A DNA stretch of 64,000 bases from Streptomyces sp. JH34 (GTDB lineage Bacteria > Actinomycetota > Actinomycetes > Streptomycetales > Streptomycetaceae): the NCBI RefSeq assembly GCF_029428875.1, contig NZ_JAJSOO010000001.1:5793501-5857500 (forward strand), read 5' to 3'. The notes below the pieces were generated by a model. The model did not search any database. It was given only the letters and a program-made list of their open reading frames with translations, and was not told where the DNA came from. This document shows positions 7,774 to 16,374 of the stretch, in pieces. Position numbers and translations under genes: made by a program. Positions within the stretch are counted from its first letter, which is position 1, and the number at the start of each line of letters is the position of its first letter.

Positions 7774-9395
7774 GGAGCCTCCTCTGTAACGGTCACATCT
7801 GCACTCTCACGTCCGGCCCCGGCGAGCCCCGGCCCGTCCGGAGCGGGTCTCCCGGGCTCCTCGGGCGCTCCAGGGGCGAGGCCGGGCATGGGCGGCGCGC
7901 CCGGTGCGAGGAACGGGAGCCCCTCCGGCGCGCCGGTCTCGATCAGCCGCCACAACGCGTCCGTGTCGGCGTGTTCCTCGATCAGGTCCCCGAGCCGGTC
8001 GAGCTGTTCCTCCCGCAGGGCCCCGAAGCTCGTGTCCGGCGCCGGGGTGAACCGGCGCCCGGCGGCCCGCGCGACCTCGGTCAGGAACGCCCGCCGGAAG
8101 GCGTCGCTCTCCAGCGACCCGTGCCAGTGCGTCCCCCACACCGCGCCCACCCGGCAGCCGTCGAGGAACGGCTCGCCGCCGCCCACCTCGGCGACCCCGT
8201 GATGGATCTCGTACCCCTCCACCGGCTCCCCGAGAGCCTCTCCGACCGGCCGGGCCAGGACCTTCTCGCGGCCGAAACGGACCCGCACCGGCAGCAGCCC
8301 GAGGCCCTCGACGAGCCCGGCCCGCGACTCCACGTCGTCCTCGACGCGCTCGCCCAGTACCTGGAACCCGCCGCAGATCCCCAGCACCGGCCGCCCCTCG
8401 GCGGCCCGCCGCAGCAGGGCGTCCGCCAGACCGCGCTCCCGCAGCCACGCCAGCGCCTTCACGGTGCCCCGCGTCCCCGGCACGATCACCAGATCCGCGT
8501 CGACGAGCTCCTCCGCGCGGTCCACGAACCGCACCACCACACCCGGCTCGGCCGCCAGCGCGTCCACGTCGGTGAAGTTCGACATCAGCGGCACCGCGCA
8601 CACCGCGACCCGCAGGACGTCCTCGCCGTGCGGCGGCGCGACGACCGACTCCCGCACGGCGCCGCGCATCGACACCCGCAGCCCGTCCTCCTCGTCGATG
8701 CCCAGACCGTGGGCGTACGGCAGCACCCCGTACGTCCGCCGGCCCGTGAGCCCCAGCAGCATGTCGAGACCGGGTTCCAGGAGCGACACGTCACCACGGA
8801 ACTTGTTGACGAGGTACCCGGCGATCAGCGCCTGGTCCTCCGGGCTCAGCAGCGCCGTCGTGCCGAAGAACGAGGCGAACACCCCGCCCCGGTCGATGTC
8901 GCCGACCACCAGCACCGGGAAGCGCGCGGCCCGCGCGATGCCCATGTTCACGATGTCCGTACGCCGCAGATTGATCTCGGCCGGACTGCCCGCGCCCTCG
9001 CAGATCACCGCGTCATAGGTCCCCCGCAGCTGCTCCAGACAGTCCGTGACCGTCCCCAGCAGCGCCTCCTGGCGCCCCCCGTGGTAGCCGCGCGCACTCA
9101 TCTCGCCGACCGGCTTCCCCATCAGGACGACCTGGCTGGAGCGGTCGCCACCGGGCTTGAGCAGCACCGGGTTCATCAGGGCAGACGGCTCCACCCGGGC
9201 GGCCTGCGCCTGCATCGCCTGCGCCCGGCCGATCTCCGCCCCCTCCCGGGTCACGAACGAGTTCAGCGACATGTTCTGCGCCTTGAACGGCGCGACCTTC
9301 ACCCCCCGGCGCACCAGCCACCGGCAGATCCCCGCGGTGACCACGCTCTTGCCCGCGTCCGACGTGGTACCCGCGACCAGCAACCCGCCGCTCAT
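7770..9395 (-). CDS. cobQ: Cobyric acid synthase
   Basis: A 541-aa glutamine amidotransferase that adds four amides (b, d, e, g) to adenosylcobyrinate diamide. The N-terminus GLLVAGTTSDAGKSVVTAG holds the P-loop variant DAGKS (13-17), followed by FKAQNMSLNSF. The C-terminal glutaminase carries the nucleophile in LGICGGFQVLG and the paired His in GTHWHG. The open frame extends far upstream, antisense to nothing real; I chose ATG 9395 because it matches the family N-terminus and forms ATGA with the cobD stop. The 3' end overlaps the cobaltochelatase start by 4 bases. Full length. Confidence 0.95.
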   Translation of the reverse strand: MSGGLLVAGTTSDAGKSVVTAGICRWLVRRGVKVAPFKAQNMSLNSFVTREGAEIGRAQAMQAQAARVEPSALMNPVLLKPGGDRSSQVVLMGKPVGEMSARGYHGGRQEALLGTVTDCLEQLRGTYDAVICEGAGSPAEINLRRTDIVNMGIARAARFPVLVVGDIDRGGVFASFFGTTALLSPEDQALIAGYLVNKFRGDVSLLEPGLDMLLGLTGRRTYGVLPYAHGLGIDEEDGLRVSMRGAVRESVVAPPHGEDVLRVAVCAVPLMSNFTDVDALAAEPGVVVRFVDRAEELVDADLVIVPGTRGTVKALAWLRERGLADALLRRAAEGRPVLGICGGFQVLGERVEDDVESRAGLVEGLGLLPVRVRFGREKVLARPVGEALGEPVEGYEIHHGVAEVGGGEPFLDGCRVGAVWGTHWHGSLESDAFRRAFLTEVARAAGRRFTPAPDTSFGALREEQLDRLGDLIEEHADTDALWRLIETGAPEGLPFLAPGAPPMPGLAPGAPEEPGRPAPDGPGLAGAGRESADVTVTEEAP

Positions 9396-10336
9396 GTGGC
9401 TCTCCGTCCCCTGGCCAGCCGCCCCGCCGCGCACACGGCGAGGGCCAGCACACTCACCCGGCGCGACAGCCGCACCGCCCGTTCGATGTCCGTGACCCGC
9501 ACGTCCCGGCCGGCCCCGCCGTTGAGCACCGGCCGGTGCTCCACCCGCCCGCCGTACGCGAGGGTCCCGCCGAGCCGTACGCCGAGCGCCCCCGCGAACG
9601 AGGCCTCCACCGGGCCCGCGTTGGGGCTGGGATGCCGGCGCGCGTCGGCCCGCCACGCCCGGACGGCCTCGCACGGGCGTCCACCGGCGGCCACGGCCAG
9701 GGCGGCGGTCAGCCGGGCCCCGGGCCAGCCGACGACGTCGTCGAGCCGGGCCGAGGCCCAGCCGTAGCGCCGGTGGCGGGACGACTTGTGCCCGACCATC
9801 GCGTCGAGCGTGTTGACGGCACGGAAGCCGACCAGCCCCGGCACTCCGCCGAGCGCCCCCCACACCAGGGCCCCCACGACGGCGTCGGAGGTGTTCTCGG
9901 CGACGGACTCCACCACCGCGCGGGCGATGCCAGGACCGTCCAGTGCCTGGGGGTCCCGGCCGCACAGGTGCGGCAGCCGCTCCCGGGCCAGCTCGATGTC
10001 CCCGGCGGCCAGTGCCCCGCCGACGGCACGCGCCTCGCGGCCCAGCGACGTGCCCCCGACGACGGACCAGGTGGCGGCGGCCGTCAGCGCCACCGCGGCG
10101 GCGGGACGGTGGCGCACGGCACGGGCGGCCAGCGCGGCGGCGCCCGTGGCGCCCCCGGCGCAGACGAGCGTGTGCAGGGCACCCCAGCCGCGGTGATCGC
10201 GCCACAGCAGGCTCTCGACGCCCGCCGCGGCACGCCCGAAGGCGGCGACGGGGTGGCCCCGCCGGGGGTCACCGAGCAGCAGGTCGCCGATCAGCCCGGC
10301 GGTGGCGCCGTACGCGAAGACGCGGTCGGCTCGCAC
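9392..10336 (-). CDS. cobD: Adenosylcobinamide-phosphate synthase
   Basis: A 314-aa polytopic membrane protein of the CobD/CbiB family, joining aminopropanol (phosphate) to adenosylcobyric acid. Landmarks are DLLLGDPRRGHPVAAFGR near the N-terminus, the SVAENTSDAVVGALVWG motif and FRAVNTLDAMVGHKS. GTG start at 10336 with little Shine-Dalgarno of its own; the stop of a 23-aa leader ORF lies only three bases upstream, suggesting re-initiation or coupling. First enzyme gene behind the cobalamin riboswitch, and overlaps cobQ by 4 bases. Confidence 0.95.
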   Translation of the reverse strand: MRADRVFAYGATAGLIGDLLLGDPRRGHPVAAFGRAAAGVESLLWRDHRGWGALHTLVCAGGATGAAALAARAVRHRPAAAVALTAAATWSVVGGTSLGREARAVGGALAAGDIELARERLPHLCGRDPQALDGPGIARAVVESVAENTSDAVVGALVWGALGGVPGLVGFRAVNTLDAMVGHKSSRHRRYGWASARLDDVVGWPGARLTAALAVAAGGRPCEAVRAWRADARRHPSPNAGPVEASFAGALGVRLGGTLAYGGRVEHRPVLNGGAGRDVRVTDIERAVRLSRRVSVLALAVCAAGRLARGRRAT

Positions 10337-10339
10337 CGC

Positions 10340-10411
10340 TCAGCCGGCCGTCGTGCCTCGAAGGGCCTTCTCGGAAGGTGGTGCGGTGACCGACGCAGGG
10401 CAGCCAGACAT
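10340..10411 (-). CDS. 23-aa leader ORF between cobalamin riboswitch and cobD
   Basis: ATG at 10411, preceded by GTGAGG about nine bases upstream, encodes MSGCPASVTAPPSEKALRGT followed by three more residues (TAG). It ends with TGA three bases before the cobD GTG. It lies immediately downstream of the riboswitch, so its ribosome-binding site is the one the switch would mask, and cobD could be reached by translational coupling. I do not recognise the peptide. It may be only a coincidental reading frame; the good start signal and the tight spacing are the evidence. Confidence 0.5.
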   Translation of the reverse strand: MSGCPASVTAPPSEKALRGTTAG

Positions 10412-10445
10412 GGCGTATGTCCTCACTCAGGGTCCGCGCCCTGGT

Positions 10446-10637
10446 TCGACGTGACCGGCGACGAGAGTCTCCTGGCTCCCGGATCGGCAGTTCCTCCGGC
10501 CTTCCAGTCCGCGGTGGCGGACCGTGACTTCCGTGTGGAGGCTGCTCCCCGGTGACAGTGGCGGGACCGCGCCGGATTCGCACCGGCTTCCTCTCTGTCG
10601 CCGTAGGACCGGCCGGCACACGGGGTGCCGGTCGGCC
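10446..10637 (-). promoter_or_regulatory. Cobalamin (B12/AdoCbl) riboswitch
   Basis: On the minus strand the conserved core GAAGCCGGTGCGAATCCGGC is followed by GCGGTCCCGCCACTGT, and about 95 bases later by the B12-box GGGAGCCAGGAGACTCTCGTC. These are the diagnostic elements of the cobalamin riboswitch. It lies in the leader of cobD-cobQ-chelatase-cobO-cobB, so adenosylcobalamin should repress the operon. A small hairpin CAGGG...CCCTG (10428-10443) sits between the switch and the GTGAGG ribosome-binding site of the leader ORF, suggesting control of translation initiation. Exact 5' and 3' limits are approximate. Confidence 0.95.
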
Positions 10638-10725
10638 TAAATGGCTCCGGCAGTCCATCACGCTGCGCGAACGCCCGTCAACCTGCCGTTGACCTGCGAG
10701 GCTTCAGTGTGCTCAGACGCACATC

Positions 10726-10756
10726 GGGCCGGACACACGCGAGGTGTGTCCGGCCC
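10726..10756. terminator. Strong hairpin after the pit operon
   Basis: Perfect 13-bp stem GGGCCGGACACAC / GTGTGTCCGGCCC with a 5-base loop, 24 bases beyond the stop of the 73-aa membrane protein gene. It separates the pit unit from the cobalamin riboswitch transcript. Confidence 0.85.
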
Positions 10757-10779
10757 GACGCGGGTGCCCGTCCGGTGGG

Positions 10780-11001
10780 TCAGGCGACGATCAGATAGAT
10801 CCCGTAGGCGACCGCCGCCACGCACAGCGCGAAGCAGGCGTACGCGCCGGTGCGCGCCACGATGCCACCACCGCCGCCCTGTGCCGTCGCCGTCTGCCTG
10901 GCGAGGCCCGTGACGCCGAGGGTGAAGAGGCCGACCAGCGCGACGGTGATCACGAGGCTGACGCCGAAGACGGACGCGAGAGCTGCCCAGTCGATGTTCA
11001 T
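10780..11001 (-). CDS. Small two-TM membrane protein downstream of pit
   Basis: A 73-aa protein with hydrophobic segments at about residues 8-33 and 50-72 separated by a Gly-rich loop (QGGGGG). It starts 12 bases after the phosphate transporter gene and shares its terminator, so it is almost certainly co-transcribed. A small membrane partner of Pit is a reasonable guess, but no motif gives a function. Confidence 0.75.
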   Translation of the reverse strand: MNIDWAALASVFGVSLVITVALVGLFTLGVTGLARQTATAQGGGGGIVARTGAYACFALCVAAVAYGIYLIVA

Positions 11002-11013
11002 ACGGATCTGTCC

Positions 11014-12264
11014 TTACACCGTGGCCGGCCGGTCGGCCGGGGTCTCGGACGCCGGGGCGTGGATGGTGGTCTTGAGGTCCGGGACGGCCACGCCGACGGG
11101 CGGCGGGCTGACGGCCGCCATGGCCGTCGTGACGACGCCCGCGGGCTCGCCCCCGTCCGCGTTCACGTTGGTGTGGTCGACCGGCTTGCGGCGCGACAGC
11201 AGCCAGATGGCGCCGGACCCCGCGACGAGCAGGACGGCGACCACAGCGACGCCCCAGGGGCCCTGCTTGGTCAGGAACTCGGCGCCCGCGCCCACCAGAC
11301 CGGCGGCCGGCAGGGTCAGACCCCAGGCGACGAACATCCGGGTGGCGGTGGACCAGCGGACCACGCCCCCCTTGCGTCCGAGGCCCGCGCCCATGACGGC
11401 ACCGGAGCAGGACTGCGTGGTCGACAGGGAGAAGCCGAGGTGCGAGGAGGCCAGGATGACCGTGGCCGCGCTCGTCTGGGCCGCGAAGCCCTGCGGCGGA
11501 CGCAGGTCGGTGAGGCCGCTGCCCATGGTGCGGATGATGCGCCAGCCGCCGAGGTAGGTGCCCAGGGCGATCGCGATACCGGCGGAGGCGATGACCCAGA
11601 CCGGAGGGTTGGAGCCGGGGGCGAGGACGCCACCGGTGACCAGGGCCAGGGTGATGATGCCCATGGTCTTCTGCGCGTCGTTGGTGCCGTGGGCGAGCGA
11701 GACCAGGCCGGCCGAGGCGATCTGGCCGGCGCGGTATCCCTTGGCCGTCGACTTGAGCTGGGCCTCGTCGGTGATCTTCCGGTTGAGGCGGTACGTCAGC
11801 TTCGTGGCCAGCAGCGCGGCGACACCGGCCACCAGGGGCGCGGCGATCGCGGGCAGCAGGACCTTCGTGACGACGGTGCCGCCGTCGATCGAGGACCAGC
11901 CGGCCGACATCACCGCGGCGCCGATGAGGCCGCCGAAGAGTGCGTGGGAGGAACTGGAGGGCAGGCCGACCAGCCAGGTCAGCAGATTCCACAGGATCGC
12001 GCCGACGAGCGCGGCGAAGATGACCTCGGTTCTGAGGCCGTCCTCGTTGATGATCCCGCCGGAGATCGTCTTGGCGACCTCCACCGACAGGAACGCGCCG
12101 ACGAGGTTGAGGACGGCGGACATGGCCACCGCTGTCTTGGGCTTGAGAGCGCCGGTCGAGATGGTGGTCGCCATCGCGTTGGCGGTGTCGTGGAAACCGT
12201 TCGTGAAATCGAACACGAGAGCTGTCACGACCACAATCGCAAGCAGCAGCGTGATGTGTTCCAT
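11014..12264 (-). CDS. Inorganic phosphate transporter, PiT family
   Basis: A 416-aa polytopic protein of the low-affinity phosphate:cation symporter family. The two duplicated PiT signatures are visible: NGFHDTANAMATTIS near residues 22-36 and LAHGTNDAQKTMGI near the middle, separated by a hydrophilic stretch. About ten membrane segments. It resembles PitH2 of S. coelicolor. A PHO-box direct repeat lies about 50 bases upstream, so PhoP control is likely. The small membrane protein gene follows in the same operon. Full length. Confidence 0.93.
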   Translation of the reverse strand: MEHITLLLAIVVVTALVFDFTNGFHDTANAMATTISTGALKPKTAVAMSAVLNLVGAFLSVEVAKTISGGIINEDGLRTEVIFAALVGAILWNLLTWLVGLPSSSSHALFGGLIGAAVMSAGWSSIDGGTVVTKVLLPAIAAPLVAGVAALLATKLTYRLNRKITDEAQLKSTAKGYRAGQIASAGLVSLAHGTNDAQKTMGIITLALVTGGVLAPGSNPPVWVIASAGIAIALGTYLGGWRIIRTMGSGLTDLRPPQGFAAQTSAATVILASSHLGFSLSTTQSCSGAVMGAGLGRKGGVVRWSTATRMFVAWGLTLPAAGLVGAGAEFLTKQGPWGVAVVAVLLVAGSGAIWLLSRRKPVDHTNVNADGGEPAGVVTTAMAAVSPPPVGVAVPDLKTTIHAPASETPADRPATV

Positions 12265-12315
12265 TTACCCAGGCAATCGTTCGACGTCATTGGCACGGGG
12301 AACGTAAGCAACCTG

Positions 12316-12333
12316 GATGAACGGAAGATGAAC
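12316..12333 (-). promoter_or_regulatory. PHO box (PhoP site) upstream of pit
   Basis: The minus strand reads GTTCATC-TTCC-GTTCATC, two perfect 7-bp direct repeats at 11-bp spacing. This fits the Streptomyces PhoP direct-repeat unit (consensus GTTCACC with 4-bp spacer). It lies 52-69 bases before the pit ATG. Confidence 0.85.
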
Positions 12334-12498
12334 TGGGCAGGGCGACACGGTGACCCCAATCGCGTGGGCGGGTTCCGCTTGTGTGCGCGAGGAGTGGGCC
12401 GCGCCCCGGCGGGCGGTGCGGGGCCCGGCTGCCGCCCGGCGGGAACGTCCGTGCTGCGACCGATTTGCCCCGTTGGCGAGACATCGGTCACGTCGCCT

Positions 12499-12504
12499 TA
12501 GGAT
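12499..12504 (+). promoter_or_regulatory. -10 hexamer TAGGAT six bases before the aldolase ATG
   Basis: TAGGAT followed by CCCCGC and ATG. Transcription would start at or next to the ATG, predicting a leaderless mRNA. No clean -35 at 17-18 bp. Confidence 0.55.
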
Positions 12505-12510
12505 CCCCGC

Positions 12511-13170
12511 ATGAGTGACGTGGACAAGGGCGCGATCGGGCAGGCGTGGGACGGTGTCGTCGCGACGGCCCGGCGGACCGCGGCGGAGGGTCTGGTCGTC
12601 GGGACCTCGGGCAACGTGTCGGCCCGGGTGGGTGACGTCGTCCTGGTCACCCCCAGCGGGGTGTCCTACGACCGGCTCGGGCCCGGGGACGCGGTCGGCG
12701 TCGACCTCGAAGGACGGCAGGTCCTGGGCGACATGGTCCCCACCAGCGAGCTCCCGCTGCACCTGGCCGTCTACCGCCACACCGACGCCGCGGCCGTCGT
12801 CCACACCCACGCCGTGCACGCCACGGCCGTCTCCACCCTCGTCCCCGAGGTGCCGCTCGTCCACTACGCCGCCGCCGTCCTCGGCGGCCCCGTCCGCACC
12901 GCTCCGTACGCGCGCTACGGAACGCGGGAGCTCGCCGGCAACATGCTGACCGCCCTGCGCGGCCGCACCGGCTGCCTGCTGCGGAACCACGGCACGGTCA
13001 CCTACGGGAGCACCCTCGACGAGGCCTACGACCGCACCGCCCAGCTCGAGTGGATGTGCAGGCTCTGGCTCACCGCGAGCTCCGTGCCCGGCCACCGCCC
13101 GAGTCTCCTCACCCCGGCCCAGCTGCGCGACGTGCAGGACGCCCTGGAGGGGTACGGCCAGCCCGGCTGA
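12511..13170 (+). CDS. Class II aldolase/adducin family protein (fuculose-phosphate aldolase-like)
   Basis: A 219-aa zinc-dependent aldolase-fold protein. Visible are the phosphate-binding GTSGNVSAR (about 31-39), TPSGVSYDRL, the catalytic Glu region TSELPLHLAVYRH, the zinc ligands in VVHTHAVHAT (HTH) and the third His in LLRNHGTVTYG. The family cleaves fuculose-1-phosphate, ribulose-5-phosphate or methylthioribulose-1-phosphate analogues, and the substrate here is unknown. It is divergent from pit. A TAGGAT hexamer six bases upstream of the ATG suggests a leaderless transcript. Length is typical. Confidence 0.85.
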   Translation: MSDVDKGAIGQAWDGVVATARRTAAEGLVVGTSGNVSARVGDVVLVTPSGVSYDRLGPGDAVGVDLEGRQVLGDMVPTSELPLHLAVYRHTDAAAVVHTHAVHATAVSTLVPEVPLVHYAAAVLGGPVRTAPYARYGTRELAGNMLTALRGRTGCLLRNHGTVTYGSTLDEAYDRTAQLEWMCRLWLTASSVPGHRPSLLTPAQLRDVQDALEGYGQPG

Positions 13171-13238
13171 GCGGGGCCCCCGCACCGTACGGCCGAGGCC
13201 CACTGGCCGTCGGCGCCGCCGCCCGGGAGACTGGAGCC

Positions 13239-14378
13239 GTGCGCCCGGCAACAGCGGCGGCAGTGGCCGCCACATCGGTCCTCGGCGTCGGCGCGGCAGC
13301 GGTCGCCGCCGGACGCTACGCCAGCGACGCCGCCCTCGGGGCGCCGTCGCCACGTCCCTTCCCGGCCGACCGCCGTCTCACCGTGCACGCCACCGCGGCC
13401 GGGCAGGTCACCCTGACCCGCTCCTTCTCGGCCCTGCGGCCCGGCACGTACGGACTGACCGGCCGCGATGTGCACGCGGTCGTCGGCCCGGTGGCCGAAC
13501 AGCCGCCCGACGGCCCCGCGGTCTCCGCCGACACCGTCGTGCGCCGGCTGGAGCGCGTCACCCTCGGAAGCCTGAAACCGGGCACCAGGGTCCGCCTCAC
13601 CCCCGAGCTCCACCGCGGCGACCCGCTCGCCGCCCTCGGGCTCGCGTACAAGGAGGTCGAGGTCCCCGGTGAACTCGGTGCCCTGCCCGCCTGGTTCGTG
13701 CCCGGCGCCCGCGACACCTGGGTGATCACCGTGCACGGCCTCGGCACCACCAGGAACCACCCCCTGAACGTCACGGGATTCCTCCACGACCAGCAGTTCC
13801 CCGTGCTCGACCTCGCCTACCGCGGTGACCCGGGCGCCCCACGCTCCCCGGACGGACTCGCCCACCTCGGCGAGTCCGAATGGCGCGACCTCGACGCGGC
13901 CGTCCGCTACGCCGTGCGCTACGGGGCCGAGAGCGTCATCCTGCACGGCTGGTCGTCCGGCGCCTCGATGGCCCTGCACGCGGCCGTCAACTCGGCCCTC
14001 CGCGACCGCATCAGCGGTCTCGTCCTCGACTCCCCGGTCCTGGACTGGAGGACGACCCTCCGGGCGCTCGCCTCGGCCCGGGGCGTCCCCTCCGCGCTGC
14101 TGCCCCTCGCGGTCCGTGCGGCCCAGGGCCAGACGGGAGTGCACGGCGCCCGGCTGCTGGAAACCTCGGTGCCGACGGCCCTGCACGTCCCCACGCTCGT
14201 CCTCCACGGCCCCGACGACACCCTCGCCCCCTGGCGGGAGTCCCGGGAACTCGCCACCCGCCGGCCCGACCTCGTGACCCTGCACGCCGTACCGCAGGCT
14301 CCGCATGCGGCGATGTGGAACGCCGACCCCGCCGGTTACGAAGAGGTGCTCCGGCGCTTCCTCACGCCCCTGATGTGA
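13239..14378 (+). CDS. Alpha/beta hydrolase, membrane-anchored or exported
   Basis: About 379 aa from GTG 13239 (GGAG seven bases upstream). The N-terminus is a hydrophobic Ala/Val-rich segment that could be a signal or anchor. A complete catalytic set is visible: oxyanion-region TVHGLGTTRNH, nucleophile Ser in HGWSSGASM (GxSxG), Asp in VLHGPDDTLAPW and His in QAPHAAMWN. Family members are esterases or peptidases acting on small substrates. The gene follows the aldolase by 68 bases in the same direction and may share its transcript. The N-terminal half before the hydrolase core (about 30-150) is not one I recognise. Confidence 0.8.
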   Translation: MRPATAAAVAATSVLGVGAAAVAAGRYASDAALGAPSPRPFPADRRLTVHATAAGQVTLTRSFSALRPGTYGLTGRDVHAVVGPVAEQPPDGPAVSADTVVRRLERVTLGSLKPGTRVRLTPELHRGDPLAALGLAYKEVEVPGELGALPAWFVPGARDTWVITVHGLGTTRNHPLNVTGFLHDQQFPVLDLAYRGDPGAPRSPDGLAHLGESEWRDLDAAVRYAVRYGAESVILHGWSSGASMALHAAVNSALRDRISGLVLDSPVLDWRTTLRALASARGVPSALLPLAVRAAQGQTGVHGARLLETSVPTALHVPTLVLHGPDDTLAPWRESRELATRRPDLVTLHAVPQAPHAAMWNADPAGYEEVLRRFLTPLM

Positions 14379-14488
14379 GCCGATGGGCCGGAACCACCCG
14401 GTCGACGACCCGGCCAGGAGCCCCCGCGAACCCCGGTGACACGGCTTCCGTTTGGGCTTTCGGCCCGTCAGAGGCAAGACTGCTCCTC

Positions 14489-15862
14489 GTGACGTCCCGT
14501 ACCCCGCGCGACTCCAGGCTGCGACTTGTCCGCCCACGACCCCAGGCAACCGCCCGCAAGGCCGTGACGACCCGGCGCACCAGGCCGGCCCCCCGCCCAC
14601 CCGAGGGCACACCGCCCCCGGCCGAACTGGCACGCCAGGCCAGGGCCGTACTGGCCGACGCCGTGCGGATCGCCCACTGGGCCGCGGACGGTTCGACCAC
14701 GGGCTCCGCCCCGCTCGCCGCCCAGGCCCTGGAACGGGCCGCCGCCGCCCTCGGACTCTCCCCGTCCCAGGTGCGCGCCGGATGGGACCGGGCCAGGCTG
14801 GCCGGACTCATCGAGCTGCACGGCGACACCGCCCGCCCCGGCTGGCGGCTGCGCGCCTGGGACCGTGACGACTCCGCCGTGCTCCGCGGCTGGGTGGCGC
14901 TCTTCGACGCGTGGTCGCTCGTCCACGTCTCACCCGAGGGCATCGAGGCCACCGCGGTGGCGGAGGCCGTCGAGGCGGTGCCCCAGGTGCTGTCCCTCCT
15001 TCAGCTGTCGGCGGGCCCCGTCACCGTGCCCGCCCTCCTCGACCTGCTGGGCCAGCGCGTCGCGGAACTCCACGAGGAGCGGTGCGAGGTGCCGTACGGG
15101 CCGCAGGCGCAGCCCGCGCCCACCGGCGGGGGACCGGCCGATCTGAACGCACTGCTGCTGGACTGGGCGCTGGAGGGGCTCGCCTCCGTCGGCGCGCTCA
15201 CGCTGGGCGCCGGGCACGCCACCCTCACCCCGCTGGGCAACTGGGCGGTCTGGGTCAAGCTGGAGCAGATCTGCGTCGCGGCCCAGAGCCCGGCGGGGAA
15301 CATCGAGCAGTCGGCCGCCGACATGCTGCTCGGCTGCGCACGGCTCACCCCGGGCCCGGCCCGCGCCGAATACCGGGCCTGGCTCGCGGCCCGGCCCGTC
15401 GGCAGCGCCGTGGCCGAACTGCTGGCCGTCGCCCGCGGCGAGGACGCCCTGCTGCGCGGTCTGGCCTTCGAGGCGTTGCGCGTCGTCGGCGCCCCCGCCG
15501 AGCCCGTCGTCCGCTCCGTCGTCACCGAGGCACCGCTGCGGCCCTACGCGCTGCTGTGGCTCGCCGAGTACGAGGGCACCGACCCGGACGACGCCCAGGA
15601 CGTCCTCAGCCGCGAGGAGGCCACCTGGCTCTGGGTCGACACCGCCGCGGCCGTGGCCGACCACGGGGAGACCGGGCTGCTGGTCCGCCATCTCGACTCC
15701 GCCGTCCAGGGCACGGTCCCCGCGCTCCTGGACGAGGTGAGAGCCGTCGGACACCCGCGGACCGTCCAGGTGCTGGTCGCCCTGGCCGCCGCCCATCCGG
15801 ACCCGGCCCTCGCCAAAGCCGTACGCCGCGCCGCCTTCCAGGTGCACACCGGCGGGGTGTGA
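14489..15862 (+). CDS. Conserved hypothetical protein
   Basis: About 457 aa from GTG 14489. I do not recognise it. The first 45 residues are Arg/Pro-rich and probably disordered. The rest is Ala/Leu/Glu-rich and looks largely helical, with no signal peptide or membrane span. The last third has repeated LLxxA-like helices reminiscent of HEAT-type packing, which is speculation. The frame is open far upstream, so the start is uncertain; GAGG lies about 14 bases before this GTG. It lies on the same strand as the hydrolase, 110 bases downstream, and codon bias supports translation of this strand and frame. Confidence 0.7.
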   Translation: MTSRTPRDSRLRLVRPRPQATARKAVTTRRTRPAPRPPEGTPPPAELARQARAVLADAVRIAHWAADGSTTGSAPLAAQALERAAAALGLSPSQVRAGWDRARLAGLIELHGDTARPGWRLRAWDRDDSAVLRGWVALFDAWSLVHVSPEGIEATAVAEAVEAVPQVLSLLQLSAGPVTVPALLDLLGQRVAELHEERCEVPYGPQAQPAPTGGGPADLNALLLDWALEGLASVGALTLGAGHATLTPLGNWAVWVKLEQICVAAQSPAGNIEQSAADMLLGCARLTPGPARAEYRAWLAARPVGSAVAELLAVARGEDALLRGLAFEALRVVGAPAEPVVRSVVTEAPLRPYALLWLAEYEGTDPDDAQDVLSREEATWLWVDTAAAVADHGETGLLVRHLDSAVQGTVPALLDEVRAVGHPRTVQVLVALAAAHPDPALAKAVRRAAFQVHTGGV

Positions 15863-15881
15863 CCGCGCAGCCCCGGGGCGT

Positions 15882-16292
15882 TCAGCCCGAGGACCCCGGG
15901 GCGTACGTACCGAAGCTCCAGACGTTGCCCTCGGCGTCCCGCGCCATGTAGTCGCGGGAGCCGTAGTCCTGGTCGGTGGGCGGCATCAGGATCTCCACGC
16001 CGTGTTCCACGGCCCGCGCGTGGTGGGCGTCCACCTCGTCCACCACCACGTACACCCCGGTGGGTCCACCACCGGCCATCGCCTCGGCGAAGACACCCCC
16101 GCGTCCCTTCGAGCCGAGCATCACCCTGCCGTTGCCGCAGGACAGCTCGGCGTGCAGCACGCTGCCGTCCTCACCCTCGTACACCGCTTCCTCGGTGAAC
16201 CCCAGGGCCTGGGTCAGCATCCTGACCGCTGCCTTCGCGTCGTCGTACAGAATCGTCGGGAAGATCGTGGGAACGCCGCCCGTGCCTGCCAT
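15882..16292 (-). CDS. VOC-fold (glyoxalase/bleomycin-resistance-like) protein
   Basis: A 136-aa single-domain member of the vicinal oxygen chelate superfamily of the PhnB-like kind. Features are AVRMLTQALGFTE, GGPTGVYVVVDEVDAHH, and the closing DYGSRDYMARDAEGNVWSFGTY, which holds the conserved Asp-Pro/Asp-Ala-x-Gly-N-x-W element. ATG 16292 is chosen over GTG 16301 because AGGAGAGG lies about ten bases before it. Function within the superfamily is open. It is convergent with the preceding hypothetical gene, 19 bases apart. Confidence 0.85.
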   Translation of the reverse strand: MAGTGGVPTIFPTILYDDAKAAVRMLTQALGFTEEAVYEGEDGSVLHAELSCGNGRVMLGSKGRGGVFAEAMAGGGPTGVYVVVDEVDAHHARAVEHGVEILMPPTDQDYGSRDYMARDAEGNVWSFGTYAPGSSG

Positions 16293-16374
16293 CGGACTCA
16301 CCTCTCCTGTTCACCCGCACCACTTCGATGTGATCCGCGTCTCAGTTTCCATCATCGGCCGGCCATCGGTGATC

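Noticed and set aside
7770..10205. 811-aa frame extending cobQ upstream
   Set aside because: The extension is an Arg/Gly-rich shadow of cobD; the CobQ N-terminus and the ATGA overlap fix the start at 9395.
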